Shown piece after piece: positions 15,057-22,325 of a DNA stretch of 64,000 nt (position 1 is the first letter of the stretch; the number at the start of each line of letters is the position of its first letter). A program made the position numbers and the translations under genes. Below the pieces are notes generated by a model. That model had not been told where the DNA came from, made no database searches, and worked only from the letters and a program-made list of their open reading frames with translations. The DNA lies in the NCBI GenBank assembly GCA_016710635.1, contig JADJVL010000010.1, positions 62,001 to 126,000 on the forward strand, written 5' to 3'. This stretch comes from Holophagaceae bacterium. Lineage in GTDB: Bacteria > Acidobacteriota > Holophagae > Holophagales > Holophagaceae.

Positions 15057-18000
15057 ATGGCCGATGAATCGACGACGAACTTGACGCGGCGCCTGTCCAT
15101 GGGCCTCGCGGCCTTCGCCCTGCTCCTGGGCCTCGCCGCCCCCGGCTGCGGCCGGGGCGAGCGGGCCGGCGTCGCCGGTCCCGCCGCCTCGGGCCACCAC
15201 CATCCCGCCGGCTGGGTCGCGGAACATCCCGGGCAGGCCCTGGCCTCCCTGCAGAACTGCACCCAGTGCCACGAGATGACGGTGCTTCGCACCGGCAGCG
15301 CCATTCCCTCCTGCATGACCGCGGACTGCCACCACAAGCCCGTCCCCGGCTGGCCGACCGCCGGCAGCCACGGCGCCAAGGCGAAGATGGCCCCAGGGCC
15401 CTCCGGCGGCGGCCTCCTCTCCTGCCAGCTCTGCCATGGGACCGACTACAAGGGGGGCGGCTCCGGCGTCTCCTGCGCGTCCTGCCACGGCGTCCAGGCG
15501 CCCCATCCCGCCAAGCCCTGGCGGGGGCCCAGTGGCCAGGCCCACGCGAGCACGGATCCTTCCAACGCCGCCGCCTGCGCCCAGTGCCACTATTCCGGCG
15601 CCCCGGCCAATCCCCCCAACTACCCGCTGAACCCCGCGCCCAAGGGCACGATCCCCGGCTGCTTCAACAACACGCTCTGCCACGGCAACGCCGTCGCGCC
15701 CCACGCCCTCGGCCCGGTCTGGCTGCAACCCACCAGCGCCGCCTTCCACGGGCTGGAGGCCAAGCGGGACCTCTTGGCCTGCCAGGCCTGCCATGGCACC
15801 CCGGGCACGCCGAAGTTCGACGGGGGCGTCGCCCCCACGGCCTGCTCCAGTTGCCACACCGCGGCACCGGCCCACTCGAAGCCCTGGCACGCGGCACCGG
15901 TCACCGGGTTCCCGCCCTACACGCCTTCCCACCGCAACGCACTGCAACGCGACACCGCCTGCGCCGTGTGCCACGACGTGGTGAAGGGCCGCACCCCGCC
16001 CCTGGTCAGCTCACCCAGCTGCTATTCCGCCGCGGAGAACGGCGTGGGCTGCCACGCCAACGGGCCCGGCCAGGCCAACCATCCCCTGCCCTTCCTTGAC
16101 ACGGCCCATACCACCGCCGGCCAGGCCGCCTTCGACACCAACTGCAGCAACTGCCATGGCGTGACGGGCACCTCCCCCCTGGCCTCGGCGCCCCTGTGCG
16201 TCGCCTGTCATCAGGCGGGCTCGCCCCTGACCCTGGCGAACTGCACCTCCTGCCACGCCAAGCCCCCGGCGGGTGCCGCCTTCCCCGACGCCGCGGGCTC
16301 CCACGCCAAGCACGACGCCCTGGCCTCCGCCGGCCAGTGCTCCACCTGCCACCTGGGCACCGAGTCCGGGTCCCGGGCCCATTACGACCATGCCAACGGA
16401 CGCCCTGGCTCCGACGCCCTGCGGGCCGCGCCCGGCGAAGCGGCCTTCCAGGCGACCTACCACGGCAAGGCCGGCGCCGCCGCCTTCAACCCCACGAACC
16501 TGACCTGCTCCAACATCAGCTGCCACGGCGGGCAGACCACCCCCAGCTGGCAGGGCGGCCGCATCGACGTGAACACCGAAGCGGGCTGCAAGCTCTGTCA
16601 CGCCGTGGGCACCGCCCAGGGCGCGCCGGAGAACAACAGCGCCTTCTCCGGCCTCCACGCCCTGCACATGGCCGCCAAGGCCGGCGCCCTCTGCACCGAC
16701 TGCCACAGCATGGGCAACGGCCGCGCCGGCGCCCTGAACCACTTCAAGTTCCTCAACACCTCCCAGATGGAAGGGCCCGCCAGCACCACCGTCGAACCCA
16801 TGGGGAACCCGGCCTACTACGTGCCGCTCACCCAGACCTGCGGTTCCTTCACCTGCCACGGAGAGCCCCACAACAACCTGTCCTGGATCGGCGGCGCGAA
16901 CCACCCGGTGCCCTTCCTTGACACGGCGCACCTCAGCGCCCGCCAGACCGGCTTCGATGCCAACTGCGCCGGCTGCCATTCCAACACGGGCACGCCCCCC
17001 GTCGCCGCCGCGCCCACCTGCACCACCTGCCACCAGGCCAGCTCCGTGCTGACCGCCCCCGCCTGCGCCTCCTGCCACAACAAGCCGCCGACGGGCACCA
17101 CCTTCCCCGACGCCGCGGGCAGGCACGCCAAGCACGAGGCCCTCGCCGGCGTCTCCACCGTGTGCAGTTCCTGCCACGCCGGCGCCGACACCGGCACCCT
17201 GGTGCACTACAACCACGCCAACGCGCGTCCCGGCCTGGACGCCCTGCGCAAGCCCCCGGCGCCCACCTCCTTCCTGGCGGTGTTCAACGCGAAGTCCGGC
17301 ACCGCCTCCTTCAATCCCGCCAACCTCACCTGCGCCAGCGTCAGCTGCCACGGCGGCGCCACCACGCCGAACTGGTCCACGGGCACACTCGACAGCAACG
17401 CCGAGTCCGGCTGCCGCGCCTGCCACGCCCTGGGCACCGCCGCAGGCAGCCCGGAGAGCAACAGCCTCTACTCCGGCTTGCACGCCCTGCATCTGGCCCC
17501 CACGGCGAGCGCCCAGTGCGTGGAATGCCACGTGATGACCGGAAGCACCTCCGGCGCCCAGAACCACTTCAAGAACCTGTTGACGCCCCAGATGGAAGGA
17601 CCCGCCAGCAGCACGGTGGCGCCCAATGGCAACCCGGCCTTCTACGTCCCCCTCACCCAGACCTGCGGGAGCTTCACCTGCCACGGCGTCCAGCACAACG
17701 GCTTCACCTGGACCGGCAGCGCCAACCATCCCGTGCCCTTCACCACCACGCCCCACACCGCCGCGACCCAAAGCACCTTCGACGCGGACTGCCGCTACTG
17801 CCACGCCGTGAGCGGCCCCTCGCCCATCGCCGCCGCGCCCGCCTGCGCGGCCTGCCACCAGGCCTCCTCGCCCCTGGCGATCACCAACTGCCTGTCCTGC
17901 CACGCCAAGCCCCCGGCGGGAGCCGCCTTCCCGAACATCGCCGGCTCCCACCCGAAGCACGAGACCTTCCCAGGCGTCACAGGTGCCTGCAACACCTGCC

Positions 18001-18539
18001 ACGACGGCAGCGGCACCGGCACCCAGGTCCACTACGACCACGCCAACGGTCGGCCGGGCCACGACGCCCTGCGCACCCCGCCGGGCGAAGTGAAGGCCCT
18101 CGCCACCTACAACGCCAAGACCGGCGCGGCCTCCTTCAACCCGGCCAATCTTTCCTGCGGCACCGTGAGCTGCCACGGCGGCCAGACCACGCCGAACTGG
18201 CAGACCGGGACCATCAATTCCAGCGTCGATGCGGGCTGCCGAGTCTGCCACGTCATCGGCACCAGCGCGGGCTCGCCCCAGTACAACAGCGCCTGGAGCG
18301 GCGAGCACCGCAAGCACGACGGCAGCGACGTGAGGGCCCTTTGCACCGACTGCCATGTCATGACCAACGGCACCGCCGGCGCCACGAACCACTTCAAGTT
18401 CCTCGCCACCTCCGCCATGGAAGGACCCGCCGGACAGACCGTCTCCCCCCAGGGCGTGCCTTCCTCCTACAACCAGACCACCAAGACCTGCACCCTCACC
18501 TGCCACGGGGAGAACCACCAGAACGAAAAGTGGAATTGA
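15057..18539 (+). CDS. Large multiheme c-type cytochrome lipoprotein (CxxxxCH...CxxCH repeat type)
   Basis: This 1160-residue exported cytochrome begins at ATG 15057, with an Arg-containing n-region, a hydrophobic core (MGLAAFALLLGLAA) and a probable lipobox ending at Cys in APGC. I count 25 CxxCH motifs and 6 CxxxxCH motifs, plus single CX3CH, CX5CH and CX9CH elements, up to 34 heme sites. The combination CSNISCHGG...GCKLCH matches the 'CxxxxCH...CxxCH' domain known from Geobacter cytochromes. Residues from about 341 to the end are three tandem ~274-residue repeats. Such proteins move electrons across or beyond the outer membrane. It leads an operon with a monoheme cytochrome and a beta-barrel protein. 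An alternative start at 15099 would only shorten the signal region. Confidence 0.92.
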   Translation: MADESTTNLTRRLSMGLAAFALLLGLAAPGCGRGERAGVAGPAASGHHHPAGWVAEHPGQALASLQNCTQCHEMTVLRTGSAIPSCMTADCHHKPVPGWPTAGSHGAKAKMAPGPSGGGLLSCQLCHGTDYKGGGSGVSCASCHGVQAPHPAKPWRGPSGQAHASTDPSNAAACAQCHYSGAPANPPNYPLNPAPKGTIPGCFNNTLCHGNAVAPHALGPVWLQPTSAAFHGLEAKRDLLACQACHGTPGTPKFDGGVAPTACSSCHTAAPAHSKPWHAAPVTGFPPYTPSHRNALQRDTACAVCHDVVKGRTPPLVSSPSCYSAAENGVGCHANGPGQANHPLPFLDTAHTTAGQAAFDTNCSNCHGVTGTSPLASAPLCVACHQAGSPLTLANCTSCHAKPPAGAAFPDAAGSHAKHDALASAGQCSTCHLGTESGSRAHYDHANGRPGSDALRAAPGEAAFQATYHGKAGAAAFNPTNLTCSNISCHGGQTTPSWQGGRIDVNTEAGCKLCHAVGTAQGAPENNSAFSGLHALHMAAKAGALCTDCHSMGNGRAGALNHFKFLNTSQMEGPASTTVEPMGNPAYYVPLTQTCGSFTCHGEPHNNLSWIGGANHPVPFLDTAHLSARQTGFDANCAGCHSNTGTPPVAAAPTCTTCHQASSVLTAPACASCHNKPPTGTTFPDAAGRHAKHEALAGVSTVCSSCHAGADTGTLVHYNHANARPGLDALRKPPAPTSFLAVFNAKSGTASFNPANLTCASVSCHGGATTPNWSTGTLDSNAESGCRACHALGTAAGSPESNSLYSGLHALHLAPTASAQCVECHVMTGSTSGAQNHFKNLLTPQMEGPASSTVAPNGNPAFYVPLTQTCGSFTCHGVQHNGFTWTGSANHPVPFTTTPHTAATQSTFDADCRYCHAVSGPSPIAAAPACAACHQASSPLAITNCLSCHAKPPAGAAFPNIAGSHPKHETFPGVTGACNTCHDGSGTGTQVHYDHANGRPGHDALRTPPGEVKALATYNAKTGAASFNPANLSCGTVSCHGGQTTPNWQTGTINSSVDAGCRVCHVIGTSAGSPQYNSAWSGEHRKHDGSDVRALCTDCHVMTNGTAGATNHFKFLATSAMEGPAGQTVSPQGVPSSYNQTTKTCTLTCHGENHQNEKWN
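16077..18539 (+). repeat. Three tandem ~822-bp intragenic repeats in the cytochrome gene
   Basis: Units start at 16077, 16899 and 17724, each opening with NHP(L/V)PF. Each contains the same series: CxxCH near the start, CHQA, SCHxKPP, CxxCH, HYxHANxRPG, CxxxxCHGG, GCxxCH, CxxCH, HFKxL and CxxxxCHG/E. Spacings are 822 and 825 bases. The third copy has a divergent end (CX3CH). Internal duplication has tripled a roughly eight- to nine-heme module. Confidence 0.85.
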
Positions 18540-18586
18540 ATCCCCAATCCCCCGCCAACCCTCGCCCTTCCTCCAGGAGAATGTCC

Positions 18587-18955
18587 ATGACACCGTCCTT
18601 CCGCTTCCTGTCCCGCCCCATCCTCGCCGCGCTGCTGCTGGCCGGCGCCGCCCTCGCCGCCCAGGACAAAGACAAGCCCAAGTTCGATGGGGACATCCAG
18701 AAGTACTGGACCGACGCCTGCTCCCGCTGCCACGGCGCCAACGGCAGCGGCCGGGACGCCAGCGGCCGCCAGTTGCCCGACGCGGGCTTCGACTTCACCG
18801 ACAGCCGGAAGGCGAACAAGAAGAAGGACGCCGAGTGGCTCAAGAGCATCCTGGACGGCAAGGACAAGATGCCGGCCTACAAGGGCCTCCTGACCGAGGC
18901 GGACGCCTCCCGGATGATCACGGAGATCCTCCGGAAATTCGCCGCCCGGCGCTAG
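18587..18955 (+). CDS. Small monoheme cytochrome c
   Basis: This 122-residue periplasmic cytochrome has a signal peptide (RFLSRPILAALLLAGAALAAQ), one CSRCH heme site near residue 45, and a C-terminal MPAYKGLLTEADASRMITEILR segment that supplies the axial Met, as in class I cytochromes. The ATG at 18587 is chosen because AGGAGA lies 6 bases upstream; an in-frame ATG at 18581 abuts that site. It is 47 bases after the multiheme gene and 9 bases before the barrel gene. It probably shuttles electrons between periplasmic donors and the multiheme protein. Confidence 0.9.
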   Translation: MTPSFRFLSRPILAALLLAGAALAAQDKDKPKFDGDIQKYWTDACSRCHGANGSGRDASGRQLPDAGFDFTDSRKANKKKDAEWLKSILDGKDKMPAYKGLLTEADASRMITEILRKFAARR

Positions 18956-18964
18956 GGAGGACCC

Positions 18965-19753
18965 ATGCGGACGAAGCTGCTTGCCCTCCTCGCCGTCGCT
19001 GGCTTCGCCGGCGGGGGTCTGCGGGCCCAGACCTCGGACATCCCTCTCGCCATCAACCTGCCGACGGCGGACCGGATGCAGTTCTGGGACATCGGCGTGA
19101 TCTTTTCCCACCGCTTCATCACCCCGGTGAAAGGCCACAGCAAGGACCTCTACGGCCTCGACGGCCTCGCCTACGCGGGCTTCGGCTTCAACTTCGGCAT
19201 CAAGCCCATCAAGGGCCTGAACTTCGAGATCTACCGCACCGCGGACAACAAGACCCTCACCTTCACCCTGCACCAGCAGATCCTGGACCGGTCCTTCATC
19301 CGCATGGCGGCCCGCCTCCAGCGTTTCGACGAGTCGGTCACCCAGACGGTGACGCCCCTGGGGACCGTCGGCATCAGCGGCACGGCCTTCCAGCTCCCCA
19401 CGGAGTTCTACCTCACCGACGACCTGGTCCTGACCCTCGTTCCCACCTGGCTGAGCCGCACCACCACCCAGGAGAAGGCGATCTTCACCGGCGGCGCCGG
19501 ACTGCGCTACGACTTCTCCGAGAAGTTCCGGGTGCTGGTGGAGTACTACCCGCGGCCTTCGAAGCTCGAAAAGACCTATGAGGCAGGCTTCGCCGCCGGC
19601 ATCTCCTACAAGACCTTCAAGCACCGCTTCACCCTCGTGGGCACCAATTCCACCGGCACCACGCCGAACCAGGTGCTCGGCGGCGACTACGCCGGCGGGC
19701 CCCGGCCCAAGGGCGACTGGTCCATCGCCTTCAACGTGGCCCGCGTGTTCTGA
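18965..19753 (+). CDS. Outer-membrane beta-barrel protein (DUF5777-like)
   Basis: This 262-residue protein has a signal peptide ending near AQT, alternating amphipathic strands throughout and a C-terminal aromatic residue (NVARVF), the usual BAM-recognised end of outer-membrane barrels. The sequence style (WDIGVIFSHRFITPV, FGFNFGIKPIKGLNFEIYR, GLRYDFSEKFRVLVEYYPRP) resembles DUF5777 barrels. It lies 9 bases after a monoheme cytochrome and downstream of a giant multiheme cytochrome. A barrel of about 12 strands could act as the sheath of a porin-cytochrome conduit; that role is inferred only from context. RBS GGGAGG precedes the ATG. Confidence 0.8.
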   Translation: MRTKLLALLAVAGFAGGGLRAQTSDIPLAINLPTADRMQFWDIGVIFSHRFITPVKGHSKDLYGLDGLAYAGFGFNFGIKPIKGLNFEIYRTADNKTLTFTLHQQILDRSFIRMAARLQRFDESVTQTVTPLGTVGISGTAFQLPTEFYLTDDLVLTLVPTWLSRTTTQEKAIFTGGAGLRYDFSEKFRVLVEYYPRPSKLEKTYEAGFAAGISYKTFKHRFTLVGTNSTGTTPNQVLGGDYAGGPRPKGDWSIAFNVARVF

Positions 19754-19768
19754 GGCCCCGGAAGCGAC

Positions 19769-20746
19769 ATGTCCCAGCCCCTCCTCGAACTCTTCGCCCG
19801 CGAGCACCCCGCCTTCATCCACCTGCCCCTGGGCCTCGTGATCGCCCTGCCGGTGGCGATGGTGCTCTCCTTCAAGTCGCGGCACCCCGCGGGCTGGACC
19901 CGGACCGCATTCTTCATCGCCCTCCTGGCCTTCGCCGGGGGCTTCCTCGCCCTGTCGAGCGGCCTGCTGTGGGGCCGGCAGATCGCCCTCATCCCTTCCG
20001 GCAGCTTCTTCCCCCTCGTGGCCTCCGAGGCGCAGGTCGTGCAGAAGATGCTCCAGCTCCACGAGATCGCCGCGGCGGTCGGCACCGCCCTGGGCGCGCT
20101 CTGCGTGCTGCTGCTCTGGCGCGCCGTCCGCAGGGACCGGGGCCGGGATCCCGATGCCGCCGCGCCACGCCGCCGCTTCGCCGACCGCGGCGTCGGCGCC
20201 GCGGCCTTTTCCGTCTGCCTCCTCTGGCTCGCGTCCTGGGCCTTCTGCGGCAAGCTCGGGGGCATCATGGTCTTCGGCAACGAGGCCACCAACAAGGCCG
20301 CCGCCGCCATGGACGCGGCGCGGAAGGCCGACGCGGAGGCCGATCTGCCCATCCGCGCCCTCGACTACGCCAGCCTGGAGCCCGCCCAGCCCGCCGCCCT
20401 GCGGAGCAAGGCCCACGGGAACCGCTGGGGGCGCGTGTGGGTGACCGCCTCGGGCATCGACGCCTACCAAGCCGGGAAGCCTCTGCCCTCCGGCGCCTAC
20501 GCGGTGCTGAGCACGGTGGAGGATGCCAAGGGCAAGCCGGGGCAGGACCCTGGGCCCCTCTACATGCGCGAGACCTTGACTGATGGGACCTCGGCCTTCC
20601 TCCTCTACTGGCCGCGGGTGCCCGAAGCCGCCCGGACCGAGACCGGCGGCGAGGACAGCGTCTACTGGCGCAGCCCCAGCGAGAAGCTCGCCGCCTGCGC
20701 GGGCTGCCACGCCACCGCGGGCCCCGCCTCCGCCACGCCACGCTGA
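19769..20746 (+). CDS. Membrane-anchored cytochrome: DUF2231-like membrane domain with C-terminal P460-like heme domain
   Basis: This 325-residue protein has an N-terminal membrane domain with helices near residues 14-32, 44-66, 90-112 and 146-170; its EHPAFIHLPLGLVIALP opening resembles DUF2231. After about residue 185 a soluble domain (RVWVTASGIDAYQAGKPLPSGAYAVLSTVEDAKG ... GPLYMRET) resembles cytochrome P460/heme-sensor-like domains and ends in a single CAGCH heme motif. It is 15 bases after the barrel gene, so likely in the same operon. A plausible role is an inner-membrane electron entry point passing electrons to the periplasmic cytochromes. The P460 resemblance is by eye and moderate. 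Confidence 0.7.
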   Translation: MSQPLLELFAREHPAFIHLPLGLVIALPVAMVLSFKSRHPAGWTRTAFFIALLAFAGGFLALSSGLLWGRQIALIPSGSFFPLVASEAQVVQKMLQLHEIAAAVGTALGALCVLLLWRAVRRDRGRDPDAAAPRRRFADRGVGAAAFSVCLLWLASWAFCGKLGGIMVFGNEATNKAAAAMDAARKADAEADLPIRALDYASLEPAQPAALRSKAHGNRWGRVWVTASGIDAYQAGKPLPSGAYAVLSTVEDAKGKPGQDPGPLYMRETLTDGTSAFLLYWPRVPEAARTETGGEDSVYWRSPSEKLAACAGCHATAGPASATPR

Positions 20747-20769
20747 AGGCACGGGAGCGCGGACTGGTT

Positions 20770-20813
20770 CTCCGGAAAGGATCGCGCCTACACTGGCGCC
20801 AATCTTTCCGGAG
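20770..20813 (+). promoter_or_regulatory. Long hairpin masking the Shine-Dalgarno of the next gene
   Basis: CTCCGGAAAG (20770-20779) pairs perfectly with CTTTCCGGAG (20804-20813), and inside it GCGCC pairs with GGCGC around a TACACT loop. The right arm contains the GGAG of the ribosome site for ATG 20819. If transcribed, the fold would hide the ribosome site. A -10-like TACACT lies in the loop (20789-20794), so it could also be a DNA-level dyad. Confidence 0.5.
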
Positions 20814-20818
20814 GAACC

Positions 20819-21370
20819 ATGGTCCCCGTCGAGGCGCTCTGGCGCCCCATCCTGCTATCCGCCCTCTTCGTCTTCGTCGCCAGCAACATCATGTGGATGG
20901 CCCTGCCTTTCTGGCACGCGAAGGACTACAAGAAGCTCAAGCGCGAGGGCGAGGTCCTGAAGGCCATGGCGGACGAGGCCGCGGGCCAGTACGTCGTCCC
21001 CTGCGTGGACTGGAAGAACGCCACTCCCGAGGAGAAGACCGCCGCCCAGTGCGGTCCCATGGGATTCCTCATCCTCCGCGGCGCCGGCGGCTTCTCCTTC
21101 CCGCAGGCCCTGGCGGCCTACGTCGCCTACACGGTCCTGATGACCGCCATCGTGGCCTACCTCTGCGGCCTCGCCCTGCCCGCCGGCGCCCACTACAGCC
21201 AGGTCTTCCGGGTGGTGGGCACCGCCGGCATGCTGGCCTTCTCCTTCGGCGACATCCCCAACGCCATCTGGTACGGCAAGCCCTGGGGCGCCGTCCTCAA
21301 GTCGGTCATCGACGGCCTGATCTACGGTCTGCTCATGGGCGGGACCTTCGGGTGGCTCTGGCCCAAGTGA
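20819..21370 (+). CDS. Four-helix membrane protein, unknown
   Basis: This 183-residue protein has hydrophobic segments near residues 8-28, 95-117, 128-148 and 160-180, with a soluble loop (about 33-85) containing two cysteines (PCVDW, QCGP). The conserved-looking end GDIPNAIWYGKPWGAVLKSVIDGLIYGLLMGGTFGWLWP recalls uncharacterised DUF1761-like proteins, but I cannot assign it firmly. It has a strong GGAGG ribosome site. It lies 72 bases after the cytochrome operon and may be its last gene or an independent unit. Confidence 0.7.
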   Translation: MVPVEALWRPILLSALFVFVASNIMWMALPFWHAKDYKKLKREGEVLKAMADEAAGQYVVPCVDWKNATPEEKTAAQCGPMGFLILRGAGGFSFPQALAAYVAYTVLMTAIVAYLCGLALPAGAHYSQVFRVVGTAGMLAFSFGDIPNAIWYGKPWGAVLKSVIDGLIYGLLMGGTFGWLWPK

Positions 21371-21477
21371 CCATTGCGACGTCACGGTCCACCCTCCAGC
21401 GCACCCGACTCCTCCCTCCGGCCTCGACCCTGCGGAGGCTGGCCCTGTAGGTAGGACGTGTCCCGCCCGGAGCCGCC

Positions 21478-22246
21478 ATGCCCTTTCTCGCCTGCCTGCT
21501 CGCACCCATCCTCGCCGCCGGTCCCGCCAACCCCATCCATCAGGCCAAGGCTCACCCCATGCTACCGCCTGGCCCTCCCGGAGGGCTGGAAGCCAGGCCG
21601 CGCCTGGCTGGTGGTGGTGGTGATCCCGGACGCCCGCCGGGACTTCGAAGGCAACCTGCGGCGCTTCGTGGCGGCCCGGGGCGGCCGGCCCTTCATCCTC
21701 GTCGCACCCGAAGTCGTCACCTGCGGTGGCGTTTCGGGGCAGGTCTCCCCGCCCCACACCTACACCGCGGGCGACTGGGCCGCGGTCAAGCGGGCCGGCG
21801 ACTTCGCCTTCGACGACGCGGGCCTCGCCGCGGTGCTGGGGGAAGTGCAGGCCCGCTGGGGCGGCGAAGCGAAAGCCTTTCTCACGGGTTGGGAGGCCGG
21901 CGGCCACACCGTGTGGGCCCAGGCCCTGCACCGCCCAGAGCGCTGGCGGGCCGTGGCCCCCGTGAGCAGCAACTACCAGGGCCGAGGCCTGGGCCAGGAC
22001 CATTTCTCCGTGGCCCCGGAACGCGCGACCCTGCCTCTGAAGGTCTTCTGGTGCGGCGCGCCCGTCGGGGATGAAGCCCAGGGCCTGGTCTTCTGGCGTC
22101 AGCAGACCGCGCGGGCCCAGGCCGACGCCCGCGCCCACGGCTTCGCGCCCCTGCCGGACCAGGAGGTCCCCGGCGCGTCCCACGGACCCTTGTGCGAGGC
22201 CGTGCTGGGCTGGTTCGAAAGCCTCCTGGCGCCCAAGGGTCCCTGA
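21478..22246 (+). CDS. Secreted alpha/beta-hydrolase-like protein, apparent frameshift
   Basis: The ATG at 21478 (GGAG upstream) starts a good signal peptide (MPFLACLLAPILAAGPA) in one frame. The conserved mature protein (YRLALPEGWKPGRAWLVVVVIPDARRDFEG, then GWEAGGHTVWAQALHRPERW and a C-terminal SHGPL with a candidate catalytic His) is in the next frame, ending at 22246. Skipping one base near 21560-21565 joins them into about 255 residues. The fold resembles poly(3-hydroxybutyrate)-depolymerase/esterase-like hydrolases, but the nucleophile elbow reads GWEAG, with Glu where Ser is usual. It may be non-catalytic. Alternatively a GTG at 21458 starts the second frame directly, but its N-terminus looks unnatural. 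Confidence 0.6.
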
Positions 22247-22295
22247 GGAGCGCCGCCGACCTGCGGTAGCCGTTCCTATGGCGAGGCCCCTTCCC

Positions 22296-22301
22296 TACAC
22301 T
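22296..22301 (+). promoter_or_regulatory. Possible -10 element of fadH
   Basis: TACACT ends 24 bases before the TTG start of fadH. It is the same motif and almost the same spacing as before the gene at 20819. No good -35 is visible. Confidence 0.3.
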
Positions 22302-22325
22302 GGGCGGACCCGCCGGAGGCCCGCC

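Noticed and set aside
16077..18539. Tandem repeats as a possible CRISPR or satellite array
   Set aside because: Units are ~822 bases, in frame, and encode heme modules; no short repeats with spacers exist in the window.
16011..18593. Minus-strand open frame across the cytochrome repeats
   Set aside because: Gly/Val/Ala-rich shadow that merely mirrors the repeats.
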